Assembly (NCBI GenBank): GCA_964019135.1
Contig: OZ025253.1
Location: forward strand, 7,941,059 to 8,005,058
Length of the DNA stretch: 64,000 nucleotides
Direction of reading: 5' to 3'
Origin: Arenicola marina
Lineage: Eukaryota > Annelida > Polychaeta > Arenicolidae
Part shown: in pieces, positions 34,092 through 42,974 of the stretch
How positions within the stretch are numbered: the first letter of the stretch is position 1
Layout: each line of letters opens with the position of its first letter
Made by a program: the position numbers and the translations under genes
The notes under the pieces: generated by a model
Seen by the model: only the letters and a program-made list of their open reading frames with translations
What the model was told of the DNA's origin: nothing
Databases searched by the model: none

Positions 34092-34235
34092 CCTCCACAG
34101 CTCGGGGCAGGCTGAGCCTCCACAGCTCGGGGCAGGCTGAGCTCCACAGCTCGGGGCAGGCTGAGCCTCCACAGCTCGGGGCAGGCTGAGCGTCCACAGC
34201 TCGGGGCAGGCTGAGCCTCCACAGCTCGGGGCAGG
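34092..34235. repeat. 25-bp tandem repeat, 6 copies
   Basis: CCTCCACAGCTCGGGGCAGG plus CTGAG recurs six times. Most units are 25 bp, one is a base shorter, and one carries CGTCCACAG. The minus frame (63-69 codons) is a repeat product. Confidence 0.95.
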
Positions 34236-34239
34236 CTGA

Positions 34240-35315
34240 CAGCGGCTGAATCACCCTCTACAGATCATTGCAAATAACTATCCCAACCACAAAACCTCGC
34301 TAGAACCTGGCCTGAATTGAGACTTGGACCATGTTTACCTCCAACAGAAACAGCCAACTGCGGCGTAAAACGTCAGTCCAGTGACAGTTTTCATCCGCTA
34401 CTTAATGATTCTTTCAGGACAGCAATAAGGATTACGGTCTGCGGAGATTTCGCACCAGCGCGCTATCACAGCGCAGGAACCGTGTTCGTGTCTGCAGAGC
34501 CGATCCAAGTTTTGTTGTCTGTGGCAAGCCTGGTGGTTCTAATGCCTAAGATCTGGCATTCCAACCTTGTGATATCTGGTGTGGTCGAATGGAGTCGAAT
34601 TCACGGACACGTGATCGTGATAGTGATTGCGGAAAAACACCTAGGAAGTCTGACTGTATGTAGGCCACACGCGACGCGTGGCTTGATCAAAGCGGTGTGC
34701 AGCCCCCCTCCCTCCCCTTCATGGTAACCAATAACCTTAAGATATGTTTATCATGCATAATACTTTACGAGCATGTTTGAACATGAGAGTTCCTGACTAC
34801 CTTGAGCACTGCCAGCTGGACCAAAGGGGTGGCCCCACGGTCGAAAGCGTATCTAGGCGACATTTATCCCTTGTGTCACCAACCGCGTAGATTTAGACAA
34901 TGATAATGTATCTAAAGTGTGGAGGATTATACCCCCCAACTAGCCAAACCTAGATTATACATTATAGATTTATATCTTAAGATATAGATTACTGCCGATG
35001 TACGTGCAAAGCCTTTGCCCTTGTAGAATCTGGTCCATATCCTGTCATGATAATACACCTTGAGTAGACAGTGGTCATGGTAACATATGCTAGGGTATGA
35101 AGAAACTTGTCCCATATCTGTCCGTTAATGCTCAAGTTAGGGGGAAATATTTCGCTATATTCAGAGTAAGACCACGATCACTACGCAATTAAGGTACCAA
35201 AATGACCTCCGGGAAGGTATACTTGACATAATTGAACCCGAAATGTGAGATCTAAACAAGAGTTCAAGAAACTATCGTTTACGACACCGGATCAAGTCCT
35301 CCTGGACGACCCTTG
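34240..35315. other. Unique spacer, no gene seen
   Basis: A 136-codon plus frame (34317-34727) is of chance-like length and shows no domain or flanking splice sites. No repeat was recognised. Confidence 0.5.
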
Positions 35316-35320
35316 CGACC

Positions 35321-35389
35321 CACTTCCTGCTGTGACGTCACAAAGGCCAATCACGTGTAATGGATAAGTTTAACAAAAACATGGCCGCT
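35321..35389 (+). promoter_or_regulatory. Promoter-like cluster: ETS, CRE, CCAAT, E-box, YY1-type
   Basis: Within 70 bp there are CACTTCCTGC (ETS core, 35321-35330), GTGACGTCAC (perfect CRE, 35332-35341), GGCCAATCAC (NF-Y box, 35345-35354), CACGTG (35352-35357) and AACATGGCCGC (YY1-like, 35379-35389). This order is typical of a TATA-less animal core promoter with the YY1 box at the start site. The ATG in the YY1 box opens only an 11-codon frame, so the first exon may be a 5' UTR. I did not find a downstream donor. Confidence 0.5.
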
Positions 35390-35770
35390 CACCGGAGCTA
35401 CAGATACTTAAAATAGAGTCTGTGAGCTTTCCGTGACAGTCAAGTCGAGTAAACAAGCAGTCCAAGTGTTTATACGCAGCGGTCGACCTTCCAAAGGCAA
35501 CCAGTTTATACCTAAAGACGGCAGTTGAGTACTTAAAAACGTAAAATATAAACGGTGGGGCTTTGCTTATATACAAATCCCCAAGCTGCGAGAGGGCCTT
35601 GCCTGTTCTTTATTTCTATATGTGTATTGGGTATAATATCTTACTGGCCGCTCTCCACGTCTCGCTGGGAGTCCTCGGGCATCGTACGCTAGTTAGAAGA
35701 CCTTACTTGATGGTCGCCTGTGAGGCGAGCCCTCAATGGCGGAGGCGATGATAACCAGAGATGTGCTTCT

Positions 35771-35806
35771 GCGCAGCGCGATTACGTAATCAACCAAGAT
35801 GGCGGA
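35771..35806. promoter_or_regulatory. Promoter-like cluster: NRF1-like, PAR-bZIP palindrome, YY1
   Basis: TGCGCAGCGCG (NRF1-like, about 35770-35780) is followed by the perfect 12-bp palindrome GATTACGTAATC (D-box class bound by PAR-bZIP/E4BP4 factors) and CAAGATGGCGGA (35795-35806, near-perfect YY1 site). On the minus strand a donor-like CAA|GTAAGG lies near 35706, about 90 nt downstream of the YY1 box, and could end a short untranslated first exon. Direction is therefore unclear. It is 430 bp from the cluster at 35.3 kb. Confidence 0.45.
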
Positions 35807-35819
35807 CATAGGGCGCCGC

Positions 35820-37190
35820 CGCTGTGTCTAATATTAACCATGTTGTAACCATGTAAAACACGCCAATCTAACATCGCTACAAAGCCTAGCCCATCAGGCA
35901 GGCAAGCATGTGTTCCTGGCGGATCTCCCTATAATACGGACTATTTCATCGGTCTGGGTTTCCTTATTTATAGCCGAAAACTATTTTATGGGTCTGGATT
36001 ATCTTATCATAGCCGTCGATGTTATCCAGTTTTCTCTGTCATTGAGTTTTTACCTATTCCGCGTAACTTCATTTACTCCGTATGGCTATTTGGATGATGC
36101 AAGGTCTGTCTTTTAGGAATCTCCCCAGTCGATGAGCGCAGTTCGTAATTTACAGACGCCTCGCTGAGAAGAATGCAATGACCTAAAACAAGACCAGACC
36201 AGGTGTATTATACCCCTATCAGTGGCGGCCACAGCGGTAGGTGGGAGGGGGAGGGGGGGTGGAGTATACCCCAATTCCCCTGGCGAAACCGCTTCTTTGC
36301 TCGTCAAGCCCAAAAATAGTACTCAAGCGCCAAGGAAATAAATATATTTTATAGTAATCTCTTTTTTGTTACCGAATAAAAGTCTTAAAGCCTCAACTGT
36401 GAGCTGTGATTCAGAATCTGCCCGCATATCTCTATATGTCTATATATGTATATAGGCCTATAGGAGTAGATAAGGCCACCCACCGCTGAGAGCTAACCAA
36501 GACCGGATGTTAACAAGTCGATCTTAGGACGCCGCAGTCTCCATTGGCGACCCGAGCGACCCCCTTCACGCGACTATTAACCCCCCCCCCCCCCCCACTC
36601 TCCTTCCATCTCAGGGGTCCGTCTGAACGACCCCCACTCCGACCCTTCTCCCTCTCTGGGATCATTTTGACCCCCTCTCAACCCCCTCCGAACGCAGCTG
36701 GAGACTTCAGAGACGAACGAGTGTCGACGCCCGATCAAAGGGTCCGGACCCACTCCTGGGGGGGGGGGGGCTGGGGAGGGGGGTGAAGGGGCTCGCAGAA
36801 GGACGCTCCGTAGTTCGACGACCATTCTGCGCGAGACGCGTGCTCCTGCCCCCTCCCCTCCCTCCCCCCCCCCCCTCGCCACCTACCTTATGGTGACACC
36901 TCACCAGACCCCCCCGTCAAGAACCCAACTTGTTCCAGCTCCACCCCCACCGCATGGCATCAATGCTCTTCATCCCAAAACTATTCCCCCCCCCCACCAC
37001 CCCAAGAGGTAATAACAAAAAGAGACGGGTCTCGCCGGTAAGTAATGCAGGGCGATATCTGCTGCGTGCCTTTCACATGTTATGAGTGTTTACAGCGTGT
37101 GAGGCGCGATCTCGGGTCCTCCACACACATCCACCGCAGTTTTGTCTCCTGTTTTAGACTTGTCAGTGAGCGGAGTACCTGGATCCAGGC
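35820..37190. other. Unique spacer with C- and G-runs
   Basis: Poly-C at 36580-36596 and 36865-36880, and poly-G at 36757-36785. Frames over them are composition artefacts. A 68-codon hydrophobic frame at 35910-36116 lacks a good start context and any known motif. Confidence 0.5.
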
Positions 37191-37194
37191 GGAG

Positions 37195-37845
37195 ACAAGG
37201 GGGGCACCCTCCCCGCCCCTACCCGCCCATCCTCTCCGCCCATCTCAGCCCAGCCTCCCCGCCCCTCCCCGCCCAGCCTCCCGCCCCTACCCGCCCATCA
37301 TCCCCGCCCCTACCCGCCCATCCTCTCCACCCATCTCAGCCCAGCCTCCCCGCCCCTCCCCGCCCAGCCTCCCCGCCCAGCCTCCCCGCCCCTACCCGGC
37401 CTTCTCCGCCTATCTCAGCCCATCCTCTCCGCCTCTGCCCGCCCAGCCTCACCGCCCCTACCCGCCCATCCTCTCCGCCCCTACCCGCCCATCCTCCCCG
37501 CCTCTACCCGCCCATCCTCCCCGGCCCTCTCCGCCCATCCTCCCCGCCCCTACACGCCCATCCTCCCCGCCTCTACCCGCCCATCCTCCCCGCCCCTACC
37601 CGCCCATCCTCCCCGCCTCTACCCGCCCATCCTCCCCGGCTCTACCCGCTCATCCTCCCCGGCACTCTCCGTCCAGCATCCCCGCCCCGCCTCTACCCGC
37701 CCATCCTCCCCGCCCCTACCCGCCCATCCTCCCCGCCCCTACCCGCCCAGCCTTCCCGGCCCTCTCAGCCCAGCCTCCCGGCCCCTACCCGCCTAGCTTC
37801 CCCCACGCCACTCCCCGCCTCTCTCCGCCCATCCTCTCCGAGGAT
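37195..37845. repeat. 23-bp C-rich minisatellite
   Basis: CGCCCATCCTCCCCGCCTCT plus ACC and the CGCCCCTACC variant recur about 28 times, mostly 23 bp apart (for example 37578 and 37601). Stops are absent because the plus strand is almost purine-free, so frames of 291 and 343 codons overlap in different phases. That rules out a coding reading. Confidence 0.95.
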
Positions 37846-37849
37846 GTTG

Positions 37850-38140
37850 AGGGGGGTCGAGGGGGGGGGGGGGGAGGCGGGGAGCGGAGGGGGGAGGAGG
37901 GGAGGGGAGCGGAGCGGTAGCGGTGAAGTGACTAATGTACAGGTGTGCCACTCTAATCATACTTTTTATTTTTTAATGCCGCAGCACCAATCACCAATCA
38001 CAGCATGCCTTCCACACACCTACCAAGCAATCAGATCAATGAATTGCCTCCACGCTCCCCCCCCCCCCCCCCCCACACACACACAACCACCCATACCACC
38101 ACATCCCCCTCTCTGCTCAGTTGGGAGATTCACAAACACC
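37850..38140. other. G-run and C-run flank
   Basis: A G-rich tract (37850-37920) is followed by unique sequence and a run of 18 or more C near 38058. No gene was recognised. Confidence 0.5.
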
Positions 38141-38144
38141 CGAA

Positions 38145-38461
38145 GCTGGGCTCGCGTTAGCATTCGCCAATAGCCATTTGGCGAGAAAATTCGGGATTTG
38201 GCGATAAGAACTTCCTGGACACTCGCCAAAATGGCGAATATAAAATTTCAACTACAAACCCCATTTATCAACTGTTCCTCTGGCTATCGAGGCATAGATG
38301 TGCCTGCAAAACACATTACATGGTAGATCTACTACATTCATCTCCAGTTATGAGATTTATAACCAATTTATAACCAATATATTTGGCTAATTTTGGCTAA
38401 TGTTTTTCCACGGAATTAGCCAAATTTGCTAATGAAAAAAATATCCTAGCGCGAGCCCAGC
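38145..38461. mobile_element. MITE-like element with 16-bp terminal inverted repeats
   Basis: GCTGGGCTCGCGTTAG at 38145-38160 matches the reverse complement of CTAGCGCGAGCCCAGC (38446-38461) at 15 of 16 positions. The 317-bp element contains further inverted TTCGCCAA/TTGGCGA and TTGGCTAA/TTAGCCAA pieces, so it can fold back extensively, and it has no open frame of note. A short CGAAG direct repeat flanks the slightly shorter CTGGG...CCCAG form, a possible 5-bp target duplication. Confidence 0.7.
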
Positions 38462-38545
38462 GAAGGAACAGCAATGGACACATATTAGTGTTTTAAGCCA
38501 CGCGATACACAGAGAGAGCGAAGGCGAGAACGACTCTAGTCACTC

Positions 38546-38566
38546 TGACCTCTGACCTCTGACCTG
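38546..38566. promoter_or_regulatory. Second DR1-type half-site cluster
   Basis: TGACCTCTGACCTCTGACC is the same 7-bp-spaced motif seen at 33776-33804. It reads AGGTCA-N-AGGTCA on the minus strand. It may be a nuclear-receptor site or a small microsatellite. Confidence 0.3.
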
Positions 38567-38781
38567 AGCGACTCACACGCGGCACTGGGGTCAGCTGAAT
38601 GTGTTCGCTGACTTGGCGCTTCATCAGGCGGGTTCGGGGCTAGACCGATTCACACTCTCCGACTGGGCTTCGCCAACGCTTGAGTCCTTTTTTCCTGAAT
38701 CGTGAGTATCAAACTAACAATCATAACTGATGATAGGTACAAGTAAGAAGTACTCATCTCTGAAACTGACAACAAAGTGAC

Positions 38782-38934
38782 TGCTTTGTTTGTCCGATTT
38801 GTTTGTCCGACATAACGCACGTGGAAGACCTTTTGCCACCAACGATTGGATAAAAGCTGCTTTGTTTGTCCGATTTGTTTGTCCGACATAACGCACGTGG
38901 AAGACCTTTTGCCACCAACGATTGGATAAAAGCA
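38782..38934. repeat. 76-bp tandem duplication
   Basis: A 76-bp block starting TGCTTTGTTTGTCCGA at 38782 is repeated at 38858 with no visible differences over most of its length, so it is recent. Each unit holds two TTTGTTTGTCCGA steps and an ACGTGG. Confidence 0.95.
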
Positions 38935-38952
38935 AGTGACGTCAGTGAATGA

Positions 38953-39200
38953 TTGACAGCCTGGATCGGTCTATTGGCTGCCTGGATCGGTATATTGACA
39001 GCCTGGATCGGTCTATTGACAGCCTGGATCGGTCTATTGACAGCCTGGATCGGTCTATTGACGGCCTGGATCGGTCTATTGACAGCCTGGATCGGTCTAT
39101 TGACAGCCTGGATCGGTCTATTGACAGCCCGGATCGGTCTATTGACAGCCTGGATCGGTCTATTGACAGCCTGGATCGGTCTATTGACAGCCTGGGTTGG
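38953..39200. repeat. 21-bp tandem repeat, ~12 copies
   Basis: TTGACAGCCTGGATCGGTCT plus A repeats with a strict 21-bp period and few changes (GACGG, CCCGG). Three frames are open (DSLDRSI and TAWIGLL on plus, RLSIDRS on minus), which is a repeat effect. Confidence 0.97.
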
Positions 39201-39209
39201 CGCCCCATT

Positions 39210-39830
39210 TGGTCAATGACGATAACCGTGAAATACATTTCATGATATCGTCGAAAACAGCAAAGGGAGTTGGGGGGAAAAGTGGGGGGGGGGACGCCAT
39301 ACCGGACGAGAATAAACTGCAGGCTACATATATCATGTAGAGAAATGAGCAGATTGTAACACCTGTGTCCAAAGAAGTCAGTGGATGGGTGACAAGTCAT
39401 GTTGGTGGGTATGACGGACATTGTGCAATGTCGTGGTAGTTCTTCCATTTGATATCAATTATAACCATGGTGCGAAATAACCGGTGAAGAGAATTCATGC
39501 AAAAGGCAGGACGTGGCGCGTCCTCGACAAAACTGAATGAATATGAATGAACATGAATACCCTCATGTACAAGGCAAGAACAATTTAAACCACTCTCGTT
39601 GCAAAAGGTTATGTATGCATGCTACACAAAGAGCCAAATATTGTTTTATGAGTACTGCCAGCTTCAGACTGTCACACTTTGTTAACGTGATGGATTGGGA
39701 CATGCACATTTATATATATATATACATTAATATATGCATCCAATGTTTTTTAACCAAAAAATTGGAAAGCGAGCGCAGGACAAGAAAGCATGGCGGTGTA
39801 ACAAATTGCCGGGTAAGTGGGTGTGCTACT
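39210..39830. other. Probable intron of the minus-strand gene
   Basis: If the exon at 39834-39994 is real, this is the start of its first coding intron. It is mostly unique, with a G-run near 39285 and a short (TA)n at 39712-39723. No second exon was recognised. Confidence 0.35.
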
Positions 39831-39833
39831 TAC

Positions 39834-39994
39834 ATGCCGTTTTCCAGCTCGGCTGCCGCGGAGTGACTGAGAAACGCCAGGCTCCAGGCCGCCAAAGTCA
39901 CCATCAAAGTGAAGTTCAAGCAGCTATCCGAACGCGCTGTCCGAAGCCATTGAAAGCCCATAGTGCTTGGACGGCTACTCTTTGGGATCGCCAT
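39834..39994 (-). CDS. First coding exon with signal peptide; partial gene, product unknown
   Basis: The frame starts at ATG 39994-39992 in a strong initiation context (A at -3, G at +4). It runs 53 codons plus two bases and ends at a consensus donor, AT|GTAAGT, so the exon is phase 2. The peptide has a basic N-region, a hydrophobic core (LNFTLMVTLAAWSLAFL, residues 26-42) and SHSAAA before ELENG, a good signal-peptidase site of the A-x-A type. A second well-placed ATG at codon 12 (MGFQWLRTAR) would give a more usual signal length. The product should enter the secretory pathway as a secreted or membrane protein. Later exons must lie on the minus strand below 39.8 kb, but I could not identify them, so the family is unknown. 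The C+G-rich upstream DNA fits a promoter/5' UTR. It could be a chance frame, but start context, signal peptide and donor together make that less likely. Confidence 0.5.
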
Positions 39995-40345
39995 CGTTAC
40001 CGGAATAAACTTCCGCCGCCGCGATCCTAGCTGAGCTGGTCTGAACGACTCCCGTGTCCTGTGGTACCCGTACGCCCACTGTTCGTCACTGGGAGGATAC
40101 AGCGGTGTGGAGTAGAGACCAGCGGGCAGTAAGTAAGTAAGTAAGTATGTACGTGAGCGGTGTTTGTGTCTATCGGTGAAGAAGCCTTCTTGGTTTCTCG
40201 TCCGTTTGAGCGGCCCGCCCGGTCTGTCCGCGACACGCGTGCGTCTGTCTCCAGCGTGCAAAACGTCCTAAGCGCACATCGCGTCACTACCTCTAGCTGA
40301 CGTGCCGGCGTTGGGGGGGATGCGTGGCGCCCCCTAGCTCTTGGT
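39995..40345 (-). promoter_or_regulatory. Putative promoter and 5' UTR of the signal-peptide exon
   Basis: The stretch is C+G-rich with many CpG and contains a GC-box-like GGCCCGCCC. The frame of the exon is open upstream to 40261 but without a better start. At 40326-40340 the minus strand reads GAGCTAGGGGGCGCC, a partial CTCF-like match (12 of 15). No TATA box was seen. The transcription start is not determined. Confidence 0.35.
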
Positions 40346-40349
40346 TTGG

Positions 40350-41955
40350 GTGACGATGGCGCCTATTTCACCCACAACACAGCCACAGCTACATTCATCA
40401 TGGCTCCAATACCCGCTCGGCTCGTCTGTCTAGTACATCGAGTCAAGAGGCTCCGTTATAAAACGCACATATCCCCAGTTTTATGCATACAGATGTTACA
40501 TGGATGTCTTTGTACTGTCAAATATATTTTTTGCTTGTTTTAAGCCTTTTACTTATGTAGGTCAAAATGGGTTGCAGAAATGGAACGGACGAAGCACAAT
40601 CATCCAGAGAAAGGCGCGAAGACCTGGCGCCGACTCGGCGTCGTAGGGTGAAGAATTCCTGAGGTATCCAGGCACAATAGGGATTCCGCTGCCCGCTGAA
40701 TCCAGATCACCTGAAGGACGGAATGGCGATGAGATCCCGAATGGTGATATACTCCAGATAAGAGCGCTGATAACTGGCCGTCTGGATTGACGAAGGAGGC
40801 TAGCTAGGTATGGGAATCCTGGGTTTTGCAAGCCGGAAACGGGATCCAGGAGCGAGCGGGGTGAGTCGGCGTCCGCCTAGCGTCCGAGAGTGTTCAGCGT
40901 CTGGCGGGTGAGTTATCCGATAACCCGGCGTGATCACACCTGTAAGGTCGGAGTTCTCGCGGTAAGCCGCACACCGAGGGATCCAATCACAACCCGCGTA
41001 GGATACAACACTTCCCGTCGTGGAACGCCCGGTTACACCTGAGCGAACAAAAAACAACAACGAAAGTGGTTATAATTGAGGTTATAAAAAAAACGCAAAA
41101 ACAGTGTTCAGTTTACTCATGCAATTTCCACAGCACCTCTCTCTCTCTCTTTCTCTCCCTCTCTTGCTCTCCCTCTCTTTCCTTCTCCCTCCCCCTCCCT
41201 CTCTGTCCCTCACTCTTCTCCCCATCCGTTCACCTTCGCTTTCCCTCTCTCTACTTCTCCCCCCCCCCCCTAGTCTCTGTACCCGCCTTCACAATCCAGC
41301 CTCCTATTTTTTCGTGTAACGTCAAGCAGGAGACTTTATCGGTTACTTCGGACGGGTGGTTGGCATCGTCAACGTTTTTCGGTAATTAGACTAGACGTGG
41401 ATTCATTACAACAGATGCAGTTATAAAAACCGTGCGGCTGTATTGCCGGGACTTGATCCATGTCATCCACACCTCTCCAGACTAGTCGGCCCTTCATATA
41501 TAACGCCCGCTCTGAAGATATACAGCTATCTAAGCCCTCCTCATTTTCACGTTCTGGCGCCGCCAACAGTTGCCACAGTAAAGGCTCTCAGCTGATATAC
41601 ATCATTGGCACAAGACAATTTCCACTTATATTTAGGCGCCTTAGATTTCCCGAGATCGACCCTGGCAGGAATAAAACGAATTCCGGCCATAGCAAATATG
41701 TATCTAGCAAGTAAATATATAGCTCACTGTTACTCACCTCTCCTGAGGCCCTTTCATTGCCTGCAATTAAAGTAACTGCCACCCCACAACAGTGCTATCA
41801 TTGGGGTATATTGGCTTACAATCTGCAATGACCATGGATTCTTTATCTGCAGCTCGGTTGGATTCATTACCAAGGGGTACCGTGTTGCTGGCCCCGCCAC
41901 GAGGTCTAGTCTACTCAGATCTCGTTGCACAGTCGCCACCTCACGCGTCCACGCG
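40350..41955. other. Spacer between divergent candidate promoters, with CT-rich tract
   Basis: A CT-rich tract with C-runs lies at 41135-41275. The rest is unique. An 89-codon minus frame (40831-40562) has no domain. If the candidates at 39994 (minus) and 41969 (plus) are both real, this is a divergent intergenic region of about 2 kb. Confidence 0.45.
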
Positions 41956-41957
41956 TC

Positions 41958-41967
41958 TCTCGCGAGA
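41958..41967. promoter_or_regulatory. TCTCGCGAGA palindrome (BANP-type promoter motif)
   Basis: TCTCGCGAGA is a perfect palindrome and the known core-promoter element bound by BANP in vertebrates, usually near the start of CpG-rich promoters. It sits two bases before an ATG and next to a YY1-like ATATGGCGAC. Whether it acts the same way in this organism is inference. Confidence 0.5.
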
Positions 41968-41968
41968 C

Positions 41969-42034
41969 ATGCGATATGGCGACATTTTGCTATTTTTTTT
42001 TATGTTCTTACTATGGCGAAAGTTGTTACAGAGG
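41969..42034 (+). CDS. Candidate first coding exon with membrane anchor
   Basis: The ATG at 41969 opens MRYGDILLFFFMFLLWRKLLQR (22 codons) and ends exactly in phase 0 at AGG|GTGAGT (donor at 42035). Residues 6-15 are strongly hydrophobic and followed by basic residues, like a signal anchor. The same frame is open upstream to 41792, so the real start could be earlier (ATG near 41828). Against it: the BANP motif is so close to the ATG that the transcription start might fall inside or after it. The product is not recognised. Confidence 0.25.
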
Positions 42035-42039
42035 GTGAG

Positions 42040-42810
42040 TGTGTATACAAACGATAACGGGGAATAGGGAGAAGGAGGGTGGGCCTAGGGAGGAGGTGGG
42101 GGCGGCAGTAGGGATTAAGTGACACCTATAATAGCCTATGCCACATTGGCATTGTTCTAAGCTAATGCTCCCCGTAACAGGTGGATGCCGGGCTGTGTTC
42201 CAGGCGGGAGGGAAACTGACTTCTATCAAGCGAAGAGCTGGGGGCAAGGCTAGTACATGGATAAGGGTTAGGGTGAGGGTGAGGGGGTAGGGAGGGGGGG
42301 CTGAAAGGTGGTTGAGGGACGGGCAGTAGAGGGCATTAACTGGCGATAACTTTCATGCTTCCAAAAGCTCAATAAACTGCTAAACACACGCTCACAGAAA
42401 AAAGGGCGACGCTGAAGTGACTGGTTCGCCACAGGGAAACAGGGGCACCAGCGACAATAAAACAGGAATTCGGCCACAACCGGGCAGGCGTACAGGGGAT
42501 GGGGGTGGTGGGTGGCTGGTCGGGGGGGGGGGGCAATGGGGTGTGGTTTGGTTACTGCATTTTAGTTTTATCCTCCTTACTGTCGATCTGCCATATCTAG
42601 TGTATCGGCTGCGTCGTTTTAACGTCTGTGATAACCATTACGTCTGGTCTAAATTGCGCCTGCGTCCCCAATACCCTCAACCACCAACCTTCACCCTCCA
42701 CCCCAGCCCACCCCCTTCCTCTCCCCACACACACATACATCTCTGGCGGCTTCCTCACCTCCTGCATACCCTTCCCTCCACCTAACCAAGGACTAATGGA
42801 TCCATGCCCC
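42040..42810. other. Spacer or intron, no exon seen
   Basis: G-rich tracts lie at 42262-42300 and 42500-42540, and C/A-rich DNA at 42660-42740. A 122-codon plus frame is a composition effect. Confidence 0.5.
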
Positions 42811-42814
42811 TCGC

Positions 42815-42970
42815 TGGTAGAATGCTTAAACTGGCACCGGGAATAACAGAGGTCGGCCGGGGACAGGCAACGGCTACAGTCGCGGGTTCGAATCCCCGCT
42901 GTGGTTATAAGTGACCTCGGCTCACGCTGTCGGCATCGCCAGATCAGCGTCGCAGGTTCTACTCCCACGT
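42815..42970 (+). mobile_element. tRNA-derived SINE head (family E)
   Basis: CGCGGGTTCGAATCCCCGCT (42881-42900) is a perfect B box with a T-arm stem of CGGGG/CCCCG type. About 65 nt upstream, CGCTGGTAGAATGCTTAAAC is A-box-like. The interval is longer than in a tRNA. A second, weaker B-box-like stretch (GCAGGTTCTACTCCCACG) follows at about 42951. I read it as a SINE relic. Confidence 0.45.
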
Positions 42971-42974
42971 GTAA

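Noticed and set aside
37045..38173. Proline-rich frames of 291 and 343 codons
   Set aside because: They overlap in different phases over a purine-poor 23-bp minisatellite. No start context, signal or domain supports either.
42242..42300. Telomere-like GGTTAGGGTGAGGG stretch
   Set aside because: Only isolated TTAGGG-like words in a short G-rich tract, with no tandem TTAGGG array.
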